This document shows positions 55,643 to 63,443 of a stretch of 64,000 nucleotides of DNA, piece by piece. The position numbers and the translations under genes are program-made. Position 1 is the first letter of the stretch, and every line of letters begins with the position of its first letter. Source of the DNA: Empedobacter brevis_A. Lineage in GTDB: Bacteria; Bacteroidota; Bacteroidia; Flavobacteriales; Weeksellaceae. The stretch is taken from contig NZ_CBCPHV010000010.1 in the NCBI RefSeq assembly GCF_965118635.1, positions 1 to 64,000 of the forward strand, read 5' to 3'. Below the pieces are notes generated by a model that made no database searches, was not told the DNA's origin, and was given only the letters and a program-made list of their open reading frames with translations.

Positions 55643-55668
55643 ACAAAGTTTAAATCAAACTTATCAAA

Positions 55669-57846
55669 ATGAATTTACTGAATAACGACATAATCATACG
55701 CAGATATAAAGATGAGGAGAGCCTTTGGGTTTCTCAACGTTTTGTAATGCAAGTTTGTCAAATATCAGAAGGACATTTTAGAAGAAATAGAACATTATTT
55801 AAAGATTCAATTGCTAAAGGTTACAAATACGGCGATTATTTACCTGACACAGGCAAAGCTTGGCGTTGGGCAAAAGTAAAAGGTCAATTTTATTATGATT
55901 ATGATAGAATTGCTGACCGCAAGCCAACACACTACAGAAGTAAATTAGGCACAAAGCATGAGCTTTTACAAGCGTATGAAGCTCTGCTAAGTGCTAATAA
56001 AAGTAATAAACAAGATTTAGTTACGAATAATATTATAGGACAAGTAGCATTATCAGTTAATAATAATGATGTTCTTTACTATATGTACGATTCTCCTGTA
56101 ACGTTTACACGTAAACAGGCAGAACAAATGGCTACAGCTGAGGCTTGGTGTATTTGGATGACTAAACAAATGGAAAATGATAATTTCAAATTACTTGGAA
56201 TAACGAAAAAACAAGATTTCTTTACTATTTGTACAGAGATTTTATCACCTTTAAATCTTGAAGGTTTTAAAATTAGTTCAGCAGAATACTTACGTAATAC
56301 TGTTTTGTACAAATTCCCGAAAGAGAATATTTTGGAACAATTGAATTTCTTTATTTCAGATAAATACGGAAATCAAAATGCTTTAGTAGTTGGTAAATAT
56401 CCAATTTTCAGCGAAGAAACAGGCGAAATATTCCAGTTTGATATTCATCAAGCGATCATGTTTAATTTATACATGAATCCTGGTTCTGCATCAAAAGAAT
56501 ATTTACACTCTCTTTGGGAGGATAAATATTGCAATGACATTGTAGAATTTGGAATGCAACCTGTTGCTTATCGTACATTTTGCCACCACTTATCACGCTT
56601 TAATAACGAAATAAAAACAGCAAGAGAACGACACGGTGTAGAACATTATAAAAAGAATGTTCAAACCTATGTAACTGCTGAAAAGCTGAAATATTCACAC
56701 TCTTTATTTTGTGCCGATGGTTCAGGAACTATTAACTACTCTTATGTAGATAAAAAAGGAAAACAAAACACGATGAAATTATACGTCATCTTAATTACAG
56801 ATGTTGCAAGTAAAAAAATTGTGGGTTGGGCTCCATCAATAAAAGGTTCGCACAAAGAAACTCCTCAAATGACAATTGAAGCTGTGAAAATGGCGATTGA
56901 AAATACAGGAAGTCAAACAATGTTTGAGTTTATTTCAGATAACCACGGAGCATTTACATCTGCTGAAAGTAAAAGTTTCTTGAATATGGTATTTAACCGA
57001 GTTAGAACCATAGAAGCTGGTAACTCACAAGCTAATCCAGCAGAAACGCAGTTTAGATTGTTTAAACGTAGTTTAAAAGATATTAATTCTTTTATATCTA
57101 CTTCTTGGAATGCAGGAATAGAAGGACAAGCAAACGCTGATTATATAAAGGTTGATGATTTACCAAGTTATGAGGATGCTTGTATTTTAATGCACAATCT
57201 TATTAAGCGTTGGAATGACACAAAATTGAGGGATCAAGTTTCACCAAATGAAAGATATGCGCACAACATTCACCCAAATTGTCAACCTATTAGCGATACA
57301 GTATTAAGATACTTATTTGCAAATCGTACTGAAGTTGATTTGCGTTACATGAGAGGATTTGTAAATGTTTACAAAACAAAAGGCTACAACGAATCTAAAG
57401 TGTATCAGTTCGAAATTCCAAATTATGGTGCTGATGGTACTGAGCAAATAGCAAAAGCATTAGGTTATACAAATAATGCAAAAGTAAAAGTGATTTGGGA
57501 CGAAAATGCAGCCGATTTATACACGTTGGATGGTAAATACATTATGACTTGTTTACCAGCGATGAAATCAGTTCAATCTCATGCAGAATTAACAGATGAA
57601 TTTGCAAATGGTTTAGATCATCAATTAGGACGAAAAAAATCACAAACAAAAGCAATAGATGAGTTTGAAATGGCTTTAAATGATGCTTTTCAAGAGTTAG
57701 GCTATAGCCAATCAATGGCATTTGGTGGAAATAAAGAAAGTTACAACGGCTCTCAAATCGAAACAGAAACGAAAAAAATCAATAATAAACAAACTAAAAC
57801 CAAACAGCGAGTTGACCGCGACTTCAACGAAAGCGAATGGTCTTAG
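55669..57846 (+). CDS. Mu-like DDE transposase (MuA-like)
   Basis: 725 residues. N-terminal winged DNA-binding part (EESLWVSQRFVMQVCQI), then the RNase H-like catalytic core with Asp350 in CADGSG, Asp424 in ISDNHG and Glu459 in NPAETQ; the Asp424-Glu459 gap of 35 fits the DDE family. The C-terminal portion has a beta barrel and a basic tail which in Mu contacts MuB. It cuts the phage ends and joins them to target DNA during integration and replicative transposition. Its stop overlaps a possible alternative start of the MuB-like gene. Confidence 0.93.
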   Translation: MNLLNNDIIIRRYKDEESLWVSQRFVMQVCQISEGHFRRNRTLFKDSIAKGYKYGDYLPDTGKAWRWAKVKGQFYYDYDRIADRKPTHYRSKLGTKHELLQAYEALLSANKSNKQDLVTNNIIGQVALSVNNNDVLYYMYDSPVTFTRKQAEQMATAEAWCIWMTKQMENDNFKLLGITKKQDFFTICTEILSPLNLEGFKISSAEYLRNTVLYKFPKENILEQLNFFISDKYGNQNALVVGKYPIFSEETGEIFQFDIHQAIMFNLYMNPGSASKEYLHSLWEDKYCNDIVEFGMQPVAYRTFCHHLSRFNNEIKTARERHGVEHYKKNVQTYVTAEKLKYSHSLFCADGSGTINYSYVDKKGKQNTMKLYVILITDVASKKIVGWAPSIKGSHKETPQMTIEAVKMAIENTGSQTMFEFISDNHGAFTSAESKSFLNMVFNRVRTIEAGNSQANPAETQFRLFKRSLKDINSFISTSWNAGIEGQANADYIKVDDLPSYEDACILMHNLIKRWNDTKLRDQVSPNERYAHNIHPNCQPISDTVLRYLFANRTEVDLRYMRGFVNVYKTKGYNESKVYQFEIPNYGADGTEQIAKALGYTNNAKVKVIWDENAADLYTLDGKYIMTCLPAMKSVQSHAELTDEFANGLDHQLGRKKSQTKAIDEFEMALNDAFQELGYSQSMAFGGNKESYNGSQIETETKKINNKQTKTKQRVDRDFNESEWS

Positions 57847-57863
57847 TTAAATCTTTAATAAGT

Positions 57864-58787
57864 ATGACAAATTTAACACAAATTCAGAGAACAACCGACA
57901 TTCCACAAGCAATGCAACGCTTTTTGGACGAAAGAGGTGTAAAACAGCCTGAAATCGTAAAATTATCAGGTGTAAACAAAGCCACAGTTAATTTAATTTC
58001 TCGTGGTATTGAATTCAACGGAAATACTCGTATTTCTGATAAATACTATAAACAAATTGCGAATGCAATTGGGTTGAAGTTAGAAAAAGCCTATTGGCAA
58101 CACTTTAATACGTTCAATTTTAAACAAGCGATTTTAACGTTTGAAAATGCTCGTAAAAACAAAGAACGTCGAGGTATTGATGGTAATACAGGTCTTGGAA
58201 AAACGTACGCTGCAACTGCTTTCAAAAAGAAATATCCAGCAATTGTAACCTTAGTAAAATGTGATGAAATTGCTAATACAAAAGAGTTTGTTATCTCAAT
58301 TGCAGAACAATTAGAACTACCAACTTTTGGAACAAAACACAAAATTTTGAAAGCAGTTGTTGAGAAATTAAAATCGAAAGATGAAGCATTCTTGATGATT
58401 GATGAGTTTGAGAATTCAAAAAAAGGAATTATCCCTGTAATTAAGTATTTGGCAGATGAATTAGAAGGAGTTGTTCCAATCGTTGTTCTTGGGATTGATG
58501 TTGAAAAGATGCTCTCTACTGCAGCTAAAAAAGAAAAACAAGGATTCATACAGGTAAATCGTCGTTGGTCTTTCGGTTGGACTTTCTTTTCGTCTGAAAT
58601 AGCAGAAGACATCACAAAAATATGTGAAATGGTAGGTATCGAGCGTAAAACAGTCATCAATTGGCTTACTGCTCGTGTAAAAGACTTTGGTTCGTTACAG
58701 AATATTATAACTACTGCTTTGATAGAAAGTGAAAAAAGTGAGGAACCAATTACAACAGAAATGCTTAACGAATTATTTGCTAATTAA
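57864..58787 (+). CDS. MuB-like AAA+ target-selection ATPase
   Basis: 307 residues from ATG 57864; an ATG at 57837 overlapping the transposase stop would add nine residues. An N-terminal HTH (GVKQPEIVKLSGVNKATVNLISRG) is followed by Walker A GNTGLGKT (107-114) and Walker B FLMIDE (Asp180, Glu181) with a sensor-like arginine region. MuB binds target DNA as an ATP filament, delivers target to the transposase and gives target immunity. Its TAA overlaps the ATG of the next gene. Confidence 0.9.
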   Translation: MTNLTQIQRTTDIPQAMQRFLDERGVKQPEIVKLSGVNKATVNLISRGIEFNGNTRISDKYYKQIANAIGLKLEKAYWQHFNTFNFKQAILTFENARKNKERRGIDGNTGLGKTYAATAFKKKYPAIVTLVKCDEIANTKEFVISIAEQLELPTFGTKHKILKAVVEKLKSKDEAFLMIDEFENSKKGIIPVIKYLADELEGVVPIVVLGIDVEKMLSTAAKKEKQGFIQVNRRWSFGWTFFSSEIAEDITKICEMVGIERKTVINWLTARVKDFGSLQNIITTALIESEKSEEPITTEMLNELFAN

Positions 58788-58969
58788 TGAAAACGAATGT
58801 AAACAATCGCTATTACTGTTTTCGCAAATTGGATGAATCCATTCGCAGAACCAAACCGAAATCGAGAACAATATTTATTCCGATGGGTGCTGAACTTAAT
58901 TGCAAATATGCAATCAGATTACGAGACGTTTACAGATTTAATGTACAATTTGAAATACCAACAAACTAA
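58787..58969 (+). CDS. Small phage protein of unknown function (60 aa)
   Basis: ATG 58787 shares a base with the MuB-like stop (TAATG), a strong sign of coupling. Basic N-terminus (RRTKPKSRTIF) and a short soluble tail; no family. A different frame from 58833 also reads through this stretch; that frame likely begins properly at ATG 58971, one base after this gene's stop, so both are listed. Confidence 0.5.
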   Translation: MKTNVNNRYYCFRKLDESIRRTKPKSRTIFIPMGAELNCKYAIRLRDVYRFNVQFEIPTN

Positions 58970-58970
58970 T

Positions 58971-59099
58971 ATGGGAACATTTTATTTATCTAAAATGATG
59001 CTTGTTTATCGCAACGAAAAAGGCAGAATTACAAAAGTTTATACAGGACAATTTGCTTTTGATATGATTGGCGAAGAGCCAGTAAATGTAGAAAAATAA
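58971..59099 (+). CDS. Small phage protein of unknown function (42 aa)
   Basis: ATG 58971 follows the preceding stop by one base (TAATATG). The product reads GTFYLSKMMLVYRNEKGRITKVYTGQF and is soluble. An in-frame ATG at 58833 would give an 88-residue version overlapping the previous gene in another frame; the short version is chosen because of the coupled spacing. Family unknown. Confidence 0.5.
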   Translation: MGTFYLSKMMLVYRNEKGRITKVYTGQFAFDMIGEEPVNVEK

Positions 59100-59113
59100 C
59101 AATAGAATAAAAC

Positions 59114-59135
59114 AAGCGGGATAAAACCCGCTTTT
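59114..59135 (+). terminator. Weak terminator or attenuator in the early operon
   Basis: AAGCGGG / CCCGCTT stem with loop ATAAAA and only T4 after it. It lies in the 60-base gap before the DUF3164 gene. Confidence 0.55.
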
Positions 59136-59161
59136 GGTGGTAAAAACAATAAAATAACAGT

Positions 59162-59815
59162 ATGGAAGCATCAATAATGAACAAGCCAGCAAGTGAAATG
59201 TCAGTAGACGAATTATTGGCATTGGCAAACCAAAAGCAAGAAGCTGAATTGAAACAAGCAAAACAACGTAAAGACGCTTATTTCACGGATAAAAACAACT
59301 TTCTGAATGACGTTGTAACAAAATATCAAGAAGTACAAGACATTTTAAGAGGTCTTAAAAAAGAAGCTGTAACACACGCTGAAAACTTCAACCGTTTGAT
59401 GTACGAAATCGAGAACAAAGCTGTAAAAGATGCAAAATCTTTCAAATTAGAAAATGAATGTGTACGTCTTGTTGTTGAAGAAAAGGAATTTTTTTCATTT
59501 ACAGATGAAGCAATTGTACACATTAACTCTATTCGTGACATTTTCCGTAAAAAGTTCGAAGGAAGAAACAAAGCATTTTACAACCTTTTAGATGGTATTC
59601 TGATGAAAAACTCAAAAGGGGAATATGATCCAAAATTGTTGACAAAAGCACGCAAACAAGTGAAAGAAATCGGAGACGAAGAGTTGATTTCTGAATTTGA
59701 TAAACTAACAGATTGTCAAAAAGTAGTTGGTTCTGCTAAGTATATCAGAGTTTACACAAAAGATGAAGAAACAAAGAAATGGAATGACATTTCTCTAAAC
59801 TTCTCAAGTCTATGA
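59162..59815 (+). CDS. DUF3164 family phage protein
   Basis: 217 residues. The family is recognised by an N-terminal coiled region rich in Lys/Glu (QKQEAELKQAKQRK), a mid domain with RDIFRKKFEGRNKAFYNLLDGILMKNSKGEYDPKLLTKARK, and an end WNDISLNFSSL. DUF3164 proteins are common in the early region of Mu-like phages, next to the MuB gene; their biochemistry is not established. Its stop overlaps the next start (ATGA). Confidence 0.82.
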   Translation: MEASIMNKPASEMSVDELLALANQKQEAELKQAKQRKDAYFTDKNNFLNDVVTKYQEVQDILRGLKKEAVTHAENFNRLMYEIENKAVKDAKSFKLENECVRLVVEEKEFFSFTDEAIVHINSIRDIFRKKFEGRNKAFYNLLDGILMKNSKGEYDPKLLTKARKQVKEIGDEELISEFDKLTDCQKVVGSAKYIRVYTKDEETKKWNDISLNFSSL

Positions 59816-59910
59816 TAATTAATGTTTTATTTGGATTGTTTGCATTTGTAATGCTAACAATACTTGGAGTAGTTCTTTATTTTTCTAACAAAGCAAATGA
59901 CAAAATATGA
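59812..59910 (+). CDS. Phage membrane micro-protein (32 aa)
   Basis: ATG 59812 overlaps the DUF3164 stop and its own TGA overlaps the next ATG (59907), so coupling at both ends supports expression. The product is one strongly hydrophobic helix (VLFGLFAFVMLTILGVVLYF) with a short polar tail. Role unknown; too short to be reported by usual gene finders. Confidence 0.5.
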   Translation: MIINVLFGLFAFVMLTILGVVLYFSNKANDKI

Positions 59911-60122
59911 GTGTTGAAATTACAAAAGTATCAAGCGAAATGTACATCGTCAATGGAAAATCAATGTTATTGGAAAACTTAAGATGGAAACCTCAAATTG
60001 AATGTTTGACAATTGATGAAGAAATTGCATTTAAACAGCGTTTAAACGCTGATTTATTCAACGAAAAGAATATAAACTATGCCACTATCGGAAATATACG
60101 TTATCGACGATCTGACAAATGA
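59907..60122 (+). CDS. Small phage protein of unknown function (71 aa)
   Basis: Starts in ATGA overlap with the membrane micro-protein. Short beta-rich N-terminus (VEITKVSSEMYIVNGKSM) and an amphipathic helix; no motif recognised. It overlaps the next gene by 44 bases in another frame. Confidence 0.55.
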   Translation: MSVEITKVSSEMYIVNGKSMLLENLRWKPQIECLTIDEEIAFKQRLNADLFNEKNINYATIGNIRYRRSDK

Positions 60123-60393
60123 AAAAATAAAGTTTGATTCGATGAAGGAGGTTGCAATTTTCATTAGTGAGTTATTAGAAACTGAAGTTGATATGAGAAT
60201 CCTTTACCGTAACAAATCACGTAAAAACAGAGCTTACAGACGTTTTTATATCACCGAGAATGAAAACTTTAAACCTCGATTTTTTGCATCATCACAGTTG
60301 AGAAAAAATAATAATACGGAATTTAAATCAAGTTTAAACGAACGTCAAAACCAAAAATGGTTCTCTAAAAAAACAAGAATCATCAAATCCTGA
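60079..60393 (+). CDS. Small basic phage protein of unknown function (104 aa)
   Basis: The N-terminal half is a compact acidic/hydrophobic segment (LSEIYVIDDLTNEKIKFDSMKEVAIFISELLE) and the rest is lysine/arginine-rich (YRNKSRKNRAYRRFY, then KKTRIIKS), so nucleic-acid binding is plausible. The stop TGA lies in the 5' arm (TCCTGA) of the second tRNA-like element. Family unknown. Confidence 0.55.
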   Translation: MPLSEIYVIDDLTNEKIKFDSMKEVAIFISELLETEVDMRILYRNKSRKNRAYRRFYITENENFKPRFFASSQLRKNNNTEFKSSLNERQNQKWFSKKTRIIKS

Positions 60394-60427
60394 TCGGCAA
60401 ACTCCGAGGTTCGAGTCCTCGGCAGGA
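60388..60427 (+). ncRNA. tRNA T-arm/acceptor-like mini-helix, copy 2
   Basis: TCCTG (60388-60392) pairs with CAGGA (60423-60427), and CCGAGG (60404-60409) with CCTCGG (60417-60422) around the T-loop TTCGAGT. Relative to copy 1 the middle A-T pair of the stem has become G-C (compensatory). TCGG (60394-60397) can pair alternatively with CCGA (60404-60407), again with matching change. The stop codon of the preceding gene is inside the 5' arm and the next start follows 21 bases later. Confidence 0.55.
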
Positions 60428-60448
60428 ACAATCAAAACCAAATAAATT

Positions 60449-60739
60449 ATGTTTAACACTTATGAATATCAAATGAATTTGAGAGACAAACGGAGTATTG
60501 TTTTAACGATTGCGACAAGAACAGGTATCAAAGATGCTGATTGTTGGATTAAGTTTAATAATTGGATGCTGAACTGTAGTGTGCTAAAAAAAGAATTGCA
60601 CAAATATAATTCGGATGAATTGGATAAACTTATCAAACAATTCAGAGGATTAGAAGCTAATTATTGCAAATCAGCAACAAAAACAGGAACTAAAGCATGG
60701 ATGCACAAAAATAAGTTCCAACCATTAAGTCAAAATTAA
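60449..60739 (+). CDS. Small phage protein of unknown function (96 aa)
   Basis: Soluble alpha-helical protein with a central tryptophan cluster (DADCWIKFNNWMLNCSVLKKELHKY), basic C-terminal part. It follows tRNA-like copy 2. No known family; probable early function. Confidence 0.55.
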   Translation: MFNTYEYQMNLRDKRSIVLTIATRTGIKDADCWIKFNNWMLNCSVLKKELHKYNSDELDKLIKQFRGLEANYCKSATKTGTKAWMHKNKFQPLSQN

Positions 60740-60740
60740 A

Positions 60741-60816
60741 AAAGACTTGAGACGCAACATATCCCAAGCCCCATTGACCACGGCAAAGATATTTTAAAAA
60801 ACGTCTTATACAATGG
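60741..60816 (+). promoter_or_regulatory. Structured leader before the 76-residue gene
   Basis: GC-richer than its surroundings. CCATTG (60771-60776) is complementary to CAATGG (60811-60816), which contains the start codon at 60813, so the pair could hide it. AAGAC (60742-60746) may pair with GTCTT (60803-60807). The two cross, so a pseudoknot or a switch is possible; not tested. Confidence 0.35.
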
Positions 60817-61043
60817 CATATAATCGCAAAAATTATTTAAAAAGAGTTCTCAAGGTTCAGCAAATAACGCTTGAGCATCGTGCGCAAGGGTTATATTTTA
60901 AAGAGATTTTTCATCAATACATTGAAAATCAATTTAATATCTGCCAACGGACTTACGAAAATTATTTGGGTGTTAATGCCAAAAAACAGCTCCGAGAGTT
61001 TGAAGAAATTGAAAATACAAACCAAATAACGCTGTTTGAATGA
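60813..61043 (+). CDS. Small phage protein of unknown function (76 aa)
   Basis: Basic N-terminus (AYNRKNYLKRVLKVQQITLEHRAQGLYFKEIF) with helical character and a C-terminal acidic tail (REFEEIENTNQITLFE). Overlaps the next gene by four bases. Family unknown. Confidence 0.6.
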   Translation: MAYNRKNYLKRVLKVQQITLEHRAQGLYFKEIFHQYIENQFNICQRTYENYLGVNAKKQLREFEEIENTNQITLFE

Positions 61044-61369
61044 GAAAAATAAAGTTAAAAGTTGATTATGACGTACTAAGAGCGTTACTCAACATTACAA
61101 TTCACGGTCTAAATGCGCCGTTCATTGACAATCAGGAAGAAAAATTTAAACAATCAGTTAAAGCTGATTTGTTTGTAATGTTGAGTAAAAAATCGGTAGT
61201 TATGAATCTTAAAAATTTGACTTTAAAGTATCATGAAGCCTACCTATTACATGAAGAAATAGGAAAGATTTCGCACACATTAGAAGTGTCAAATTATACC
61301 AGTCTGAAAGTACTCAATTTATACAGCGAATTAGATCAGTTTTTAACCCAAAATTTACAAATAAGATGA
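61040..61369 (+). CDS. Phage protein of unknown function (109 aa)
   Basis: Alpha-helical soluble protein, opening RKIKLKVDYDVLRALLNI; no motif recognised. Stop and start overlap on both sides (ATGA), so translationally coupled. Confidence 0.6.
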   Translation: MRKIKLKVDYDVLRALLNITIHGLNAPFIDNQEEKFKQSVKADLFVMLSKKSVVMNLKNLTLKYHEAYLLHEEIGKISHTLEVSNYTSLKVLNLYSELDQFLTQNLQIR

Positions 61370-61773
61370 AAAAAATTAAAGAAATTATATTAAAATGGTT
61401 AGGTATAGATACCATTTTAGTAAGATTAGAACGTATTGATAATACTCTACAATCTTATTATAAAAAATATAGAATTTACGAGCTACAATTACATTCTGTT
61501 ACACAAGATAATGTTGTTATTCTTAAACATTTGGATTTTATTAATTCTAATTTCTTTGCAGCTGCTGACATTTCGGGTTCAAATTCCGATTTTTCAACAA
61601 ATACCATTATAATAGTTCGTAAAAATACGCATGGAAAAGATGAAATATCTTATTATGAAATCCAAACAAGAGATGTTAATCAAGTTATGGATATTATAAG
61701 AGGTTTTGGACGTAAAAATACAACTTTAGATACTCCATTTCCTTTTCCAATAAATCCTAAATTTAGATATTAA
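61366..61773 (+). CDS. Phage protein of unknown function (135 aa)
   Basis: N-terminal amphipathic helix (KIKEIILKWLGIDTILVRLERIDNTLQSYYKKY) that may be coiled coil, then a mixed alpha/beta soluble part (STNTIIIVRKNTHGKDEISYYEIQTRDVNQVMDIIRGFG). Family unknown. Confidence 0.6.
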   Translation: MKKIKEIILKWLGIDTILVRLERIDNTLQSYYKKYRIYELQLHSVTQDNVVILKHLDFINSNFFAAADISGSNSDFSTNTIIIVRKNTHGKDEISYYEIQTRDVNQVMDIIRGFGRKNTTLDTPFPFPINPKFRY

Positions 61774-61774
61774 G

Positions 61775-62074
61775 ATGTACCTAATTTTATCATTAAAACA
61801 CACGAAAACAGAAGATGATTCTATTACTATTTGGCGAAATAACAATCAAGGTTATTGTAGTTATTTAGAAAGTGCTGGACAATATGAAAATTTTATAGAG
61901 GATTATCATAATTCAGAAGGAAATTTACCTATTAATCAAACAATATTAAACAAGTTAGATAAAATACAAAGTTTAAATGATTATGGAGAGCCTGTAACTT
62001 TTATTCATAATTCCAAAAAGAATCATTCAATTTTAAAACTCAAATTTGTAAAAGGAAAACTATGCAAAAAATAG
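61775..62074 (+). CDS. Phage protein of unknown function (99 aa)
   Basis: Soluble; motif-like stretch LSLKHTKTEDDSITIWRNNNQGYCSYLESAG followed by a helical C-terminus. The HTxxxDDSITIWR pattern with aromatic and GY residues occurs in small phage and host proteins of unknown role. Overlaps the next gene by 13 bases. Confidence 0.6.
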   Translation: MYLILSLKHTKTEDDSITIWRNNNQGYCSYLESAGQYENFIEDYHNSEGNLPINQTILNKLDKIQSLNDYGEPVTFIHNSKKNHSILKLKFVKGKLCKK

Positions 62075-62583
62075 ATTTCTCAGAAACATTAAACGAAAAG
62101 CCTTCCTATTTTATTTATAAAATTTGGGAAGGCTTTTTCCGTAATAATCTACATCGATGCGATTATTATTACAATCAATTTTTAGACGGTTATCAGTTAC
62201 AATTTGGCAAAGAATGGGATAATATGGACGATGATAATTTATTGAGTTGTCCTAAATATCATACAATACGTTCTAAAACAGGATTGTTAACTGAAGATTG
62301 CGAACTCGAATTAGTCATCAACAAAGGAACTCAAAAAGAATTTACTTTTTCACCGACGCTTTATGTCCGTTCAATCCAACAAATTTGGATAATAAACGAA
62401 CCCGAAGGTTTCGGATTTACGGTAAACATTGACGGAATTATCCGCACAGATGCATTAATAGAACAACTCGCAATTAATGATGGTTTTGAAAGTTTAGAAG
62501 CCTTTAAAACCTATTTTAAACAAAAAATGATAAATGGCTCGTATTCGGGTTATATCATTCATTGGACAAACTTAAAATATTAG
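62062..62583 (+). CDS. PUA/ASCH-like domain phage protein (173 aa)
   Basis: An N-terminal helical region is followed by KYHTIRSKTG, where the HTIR segment matches the start of PUA/ASCH-like phage modules, then strands with RSIQQIWIIN and FTVNIDG, and a closing DGFESLEAFKTYFKQKM...YIIHWT typical of this fold. Such proteins may bind RNA or modified nucleotides. Recognition is by motif pattern; not proven. Confidence 0.65.
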   Translation: MQKIDFSETLNEKPSYFIYKIWEGFFRNNLHRCDYYYNQFLDGYQLQFGKEWDNMDDDNLLSCPKYHTIRSKTGLLTEDCELELVINKGTQKEFTFSPTLYVRSIQQIWIINEPEGFGFTVNIDGIIRTDALIEQLAINDGFESLEAFKTYFKQKMINGSYSGYIIHWTNLKY

Positions 62584-62588
62584 ATGAT

Positions 62589-63119
62589 ATGAATAACATA
62601 ATGATAGACATTGAAACGCTTTCAACAGATTTTGATGCTGTAATTTTATCTATTGCAGCTGTGCGTTTCGATATTAGTACAGGAATAAAAGACGAGTATA
62701 ATTTTTATACTAAAGTTGATAAACAAAGTTGTATTGATTTTAACCTAAAAATGAATACTGAAACGGTGGATTGGTGGATGAACCAAGAAGAAAAAGCAAG
62801 ACAAGAATTTTTATCTACTGCAAATCGTAAAAACTTAAAAGATGCTTTACGAGATTTATCTGATTTTATATTAGATACAGACAAAGTTTGGAGTAATGGA
62901 GCAACATTCGATTTGGTTATTTTACGAAGTGCTTACAAGGCTTGTAAATTAAAATTACCGTGGGAATTTTACAACGAGCGAGACGTACGCACTCTTTCGG
63001 ATTTAATTCCTACAATCAAAGAAAATGAGCCTTTTGTGGGTACAAAACATCATCCGTTATTTGATTGTATGCATCAAATAAAATATTGTTCCAAAGTTTA
63101 TCAGCAATTGAATCTTTAA
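62589..63119 (+). CDS. DEDD-type 3'-5' exonuclease (exoribonuclease-like)
   Basis: About 176 residues from ATG 62589; an upstream ATG at 62562 adds nine residues and overlaps the previous gene. Motif ExoI MIDIETL (Asp-Glu), ExoII FDLVILRSAY, and ExoIII HHPLFDCMHQIKY (Asp) make the DEDD set. It resembles the Rv2179c-like (PF16473) exoribonuclease group often found in phages. Likely trims RNA or DNA; substrate unknown. Confidence 0.82.
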   Translation: MNNIMIDIETLSTDFDAVILSIAAVRFDISTGIKDEYNFYTKVDKQSCIDFNLKMNTETVDWWMNQEEKARQEFLSTANRKNLKDALRDLSDFILDTDKVWSNGATFDLVILRSAYKACKLKLPWEFYNERDVRTLSDLIPTIKENEPFVGTKHHPLFDCMHQIKYCSKVYQQLNL

Positions 63120-63174
63120 TTAATTAAAAGAGAATATTTATTAACTTTAACTCTTTATAGTCACATTTTTATTT

Positions 63175-63351
63175 ATGGAACAAATTGAATTTAAAGCTGG
63201 AGACATTGTATCTCTTAAAGCAAGTTCTGATCAAGAATTTGTAGTTTCTAACGTAACATCGATATCTTTAGAAGTTGTATGGTTTAATAATCAACTTAAA
63301 GAATTTAAATCGGCTACTTTAGCAAAAGAAGTATTTTATAAAGTACGTTAA
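63175..63351 (+). CDS. Small phage protein of unknown function (58 aa, YodC-like)
   Basis: 58 residues. It begins with a beta pattern EFKAGDIVSLKASSDQEFVVSNV, of the kind seen in small SH3-like DUF2158/YodC proteins, then WFNNQLKEFKSATLAKEVFYKV. Followed by a strong terminator, so it may end the early transcript. Family assignment tentative. Confidence 0.55.
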   Translation: MEQIEFKAGDIVSLKASSDQEFVVSNVTSISLEVVWFNNQLKEFKSATLAKEVFYKVR

Positions 63352-63354
63352 ATT

Positions 63355-63383
63355 AAAACACTCATTAATTTGAGTGTTTTTTG
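63355..63383 (+). terminator. Strong intrinsic terminator
   Basis: Ten-pair AAAACACTCA / TGAGTGTTTT stem with loop TTAATT and T6. It closes the train of small early genes. Confidence 0.9.
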
Positions 63384-63443
63384 TTTTTATGGGAAACCGT
63401 AATTATATAAAAGAATAATTATTAAATTTAAAACAAAAACAAT

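Noticed and set aside
58091..58660. 189-residue open frame antisense to the MuB-like gene
   Set aside because: Opposite-strand shadow of a real ATPase gene with clear motifs; low-complexity composition; no own start signals.
58833..59099. 88-residue reading from ATG 58833
   Set aside because: Overlaps the 60-residue gene that is coupled to MuB; the shorter start at 58971 fits operon spacing better. Kept as alternative.
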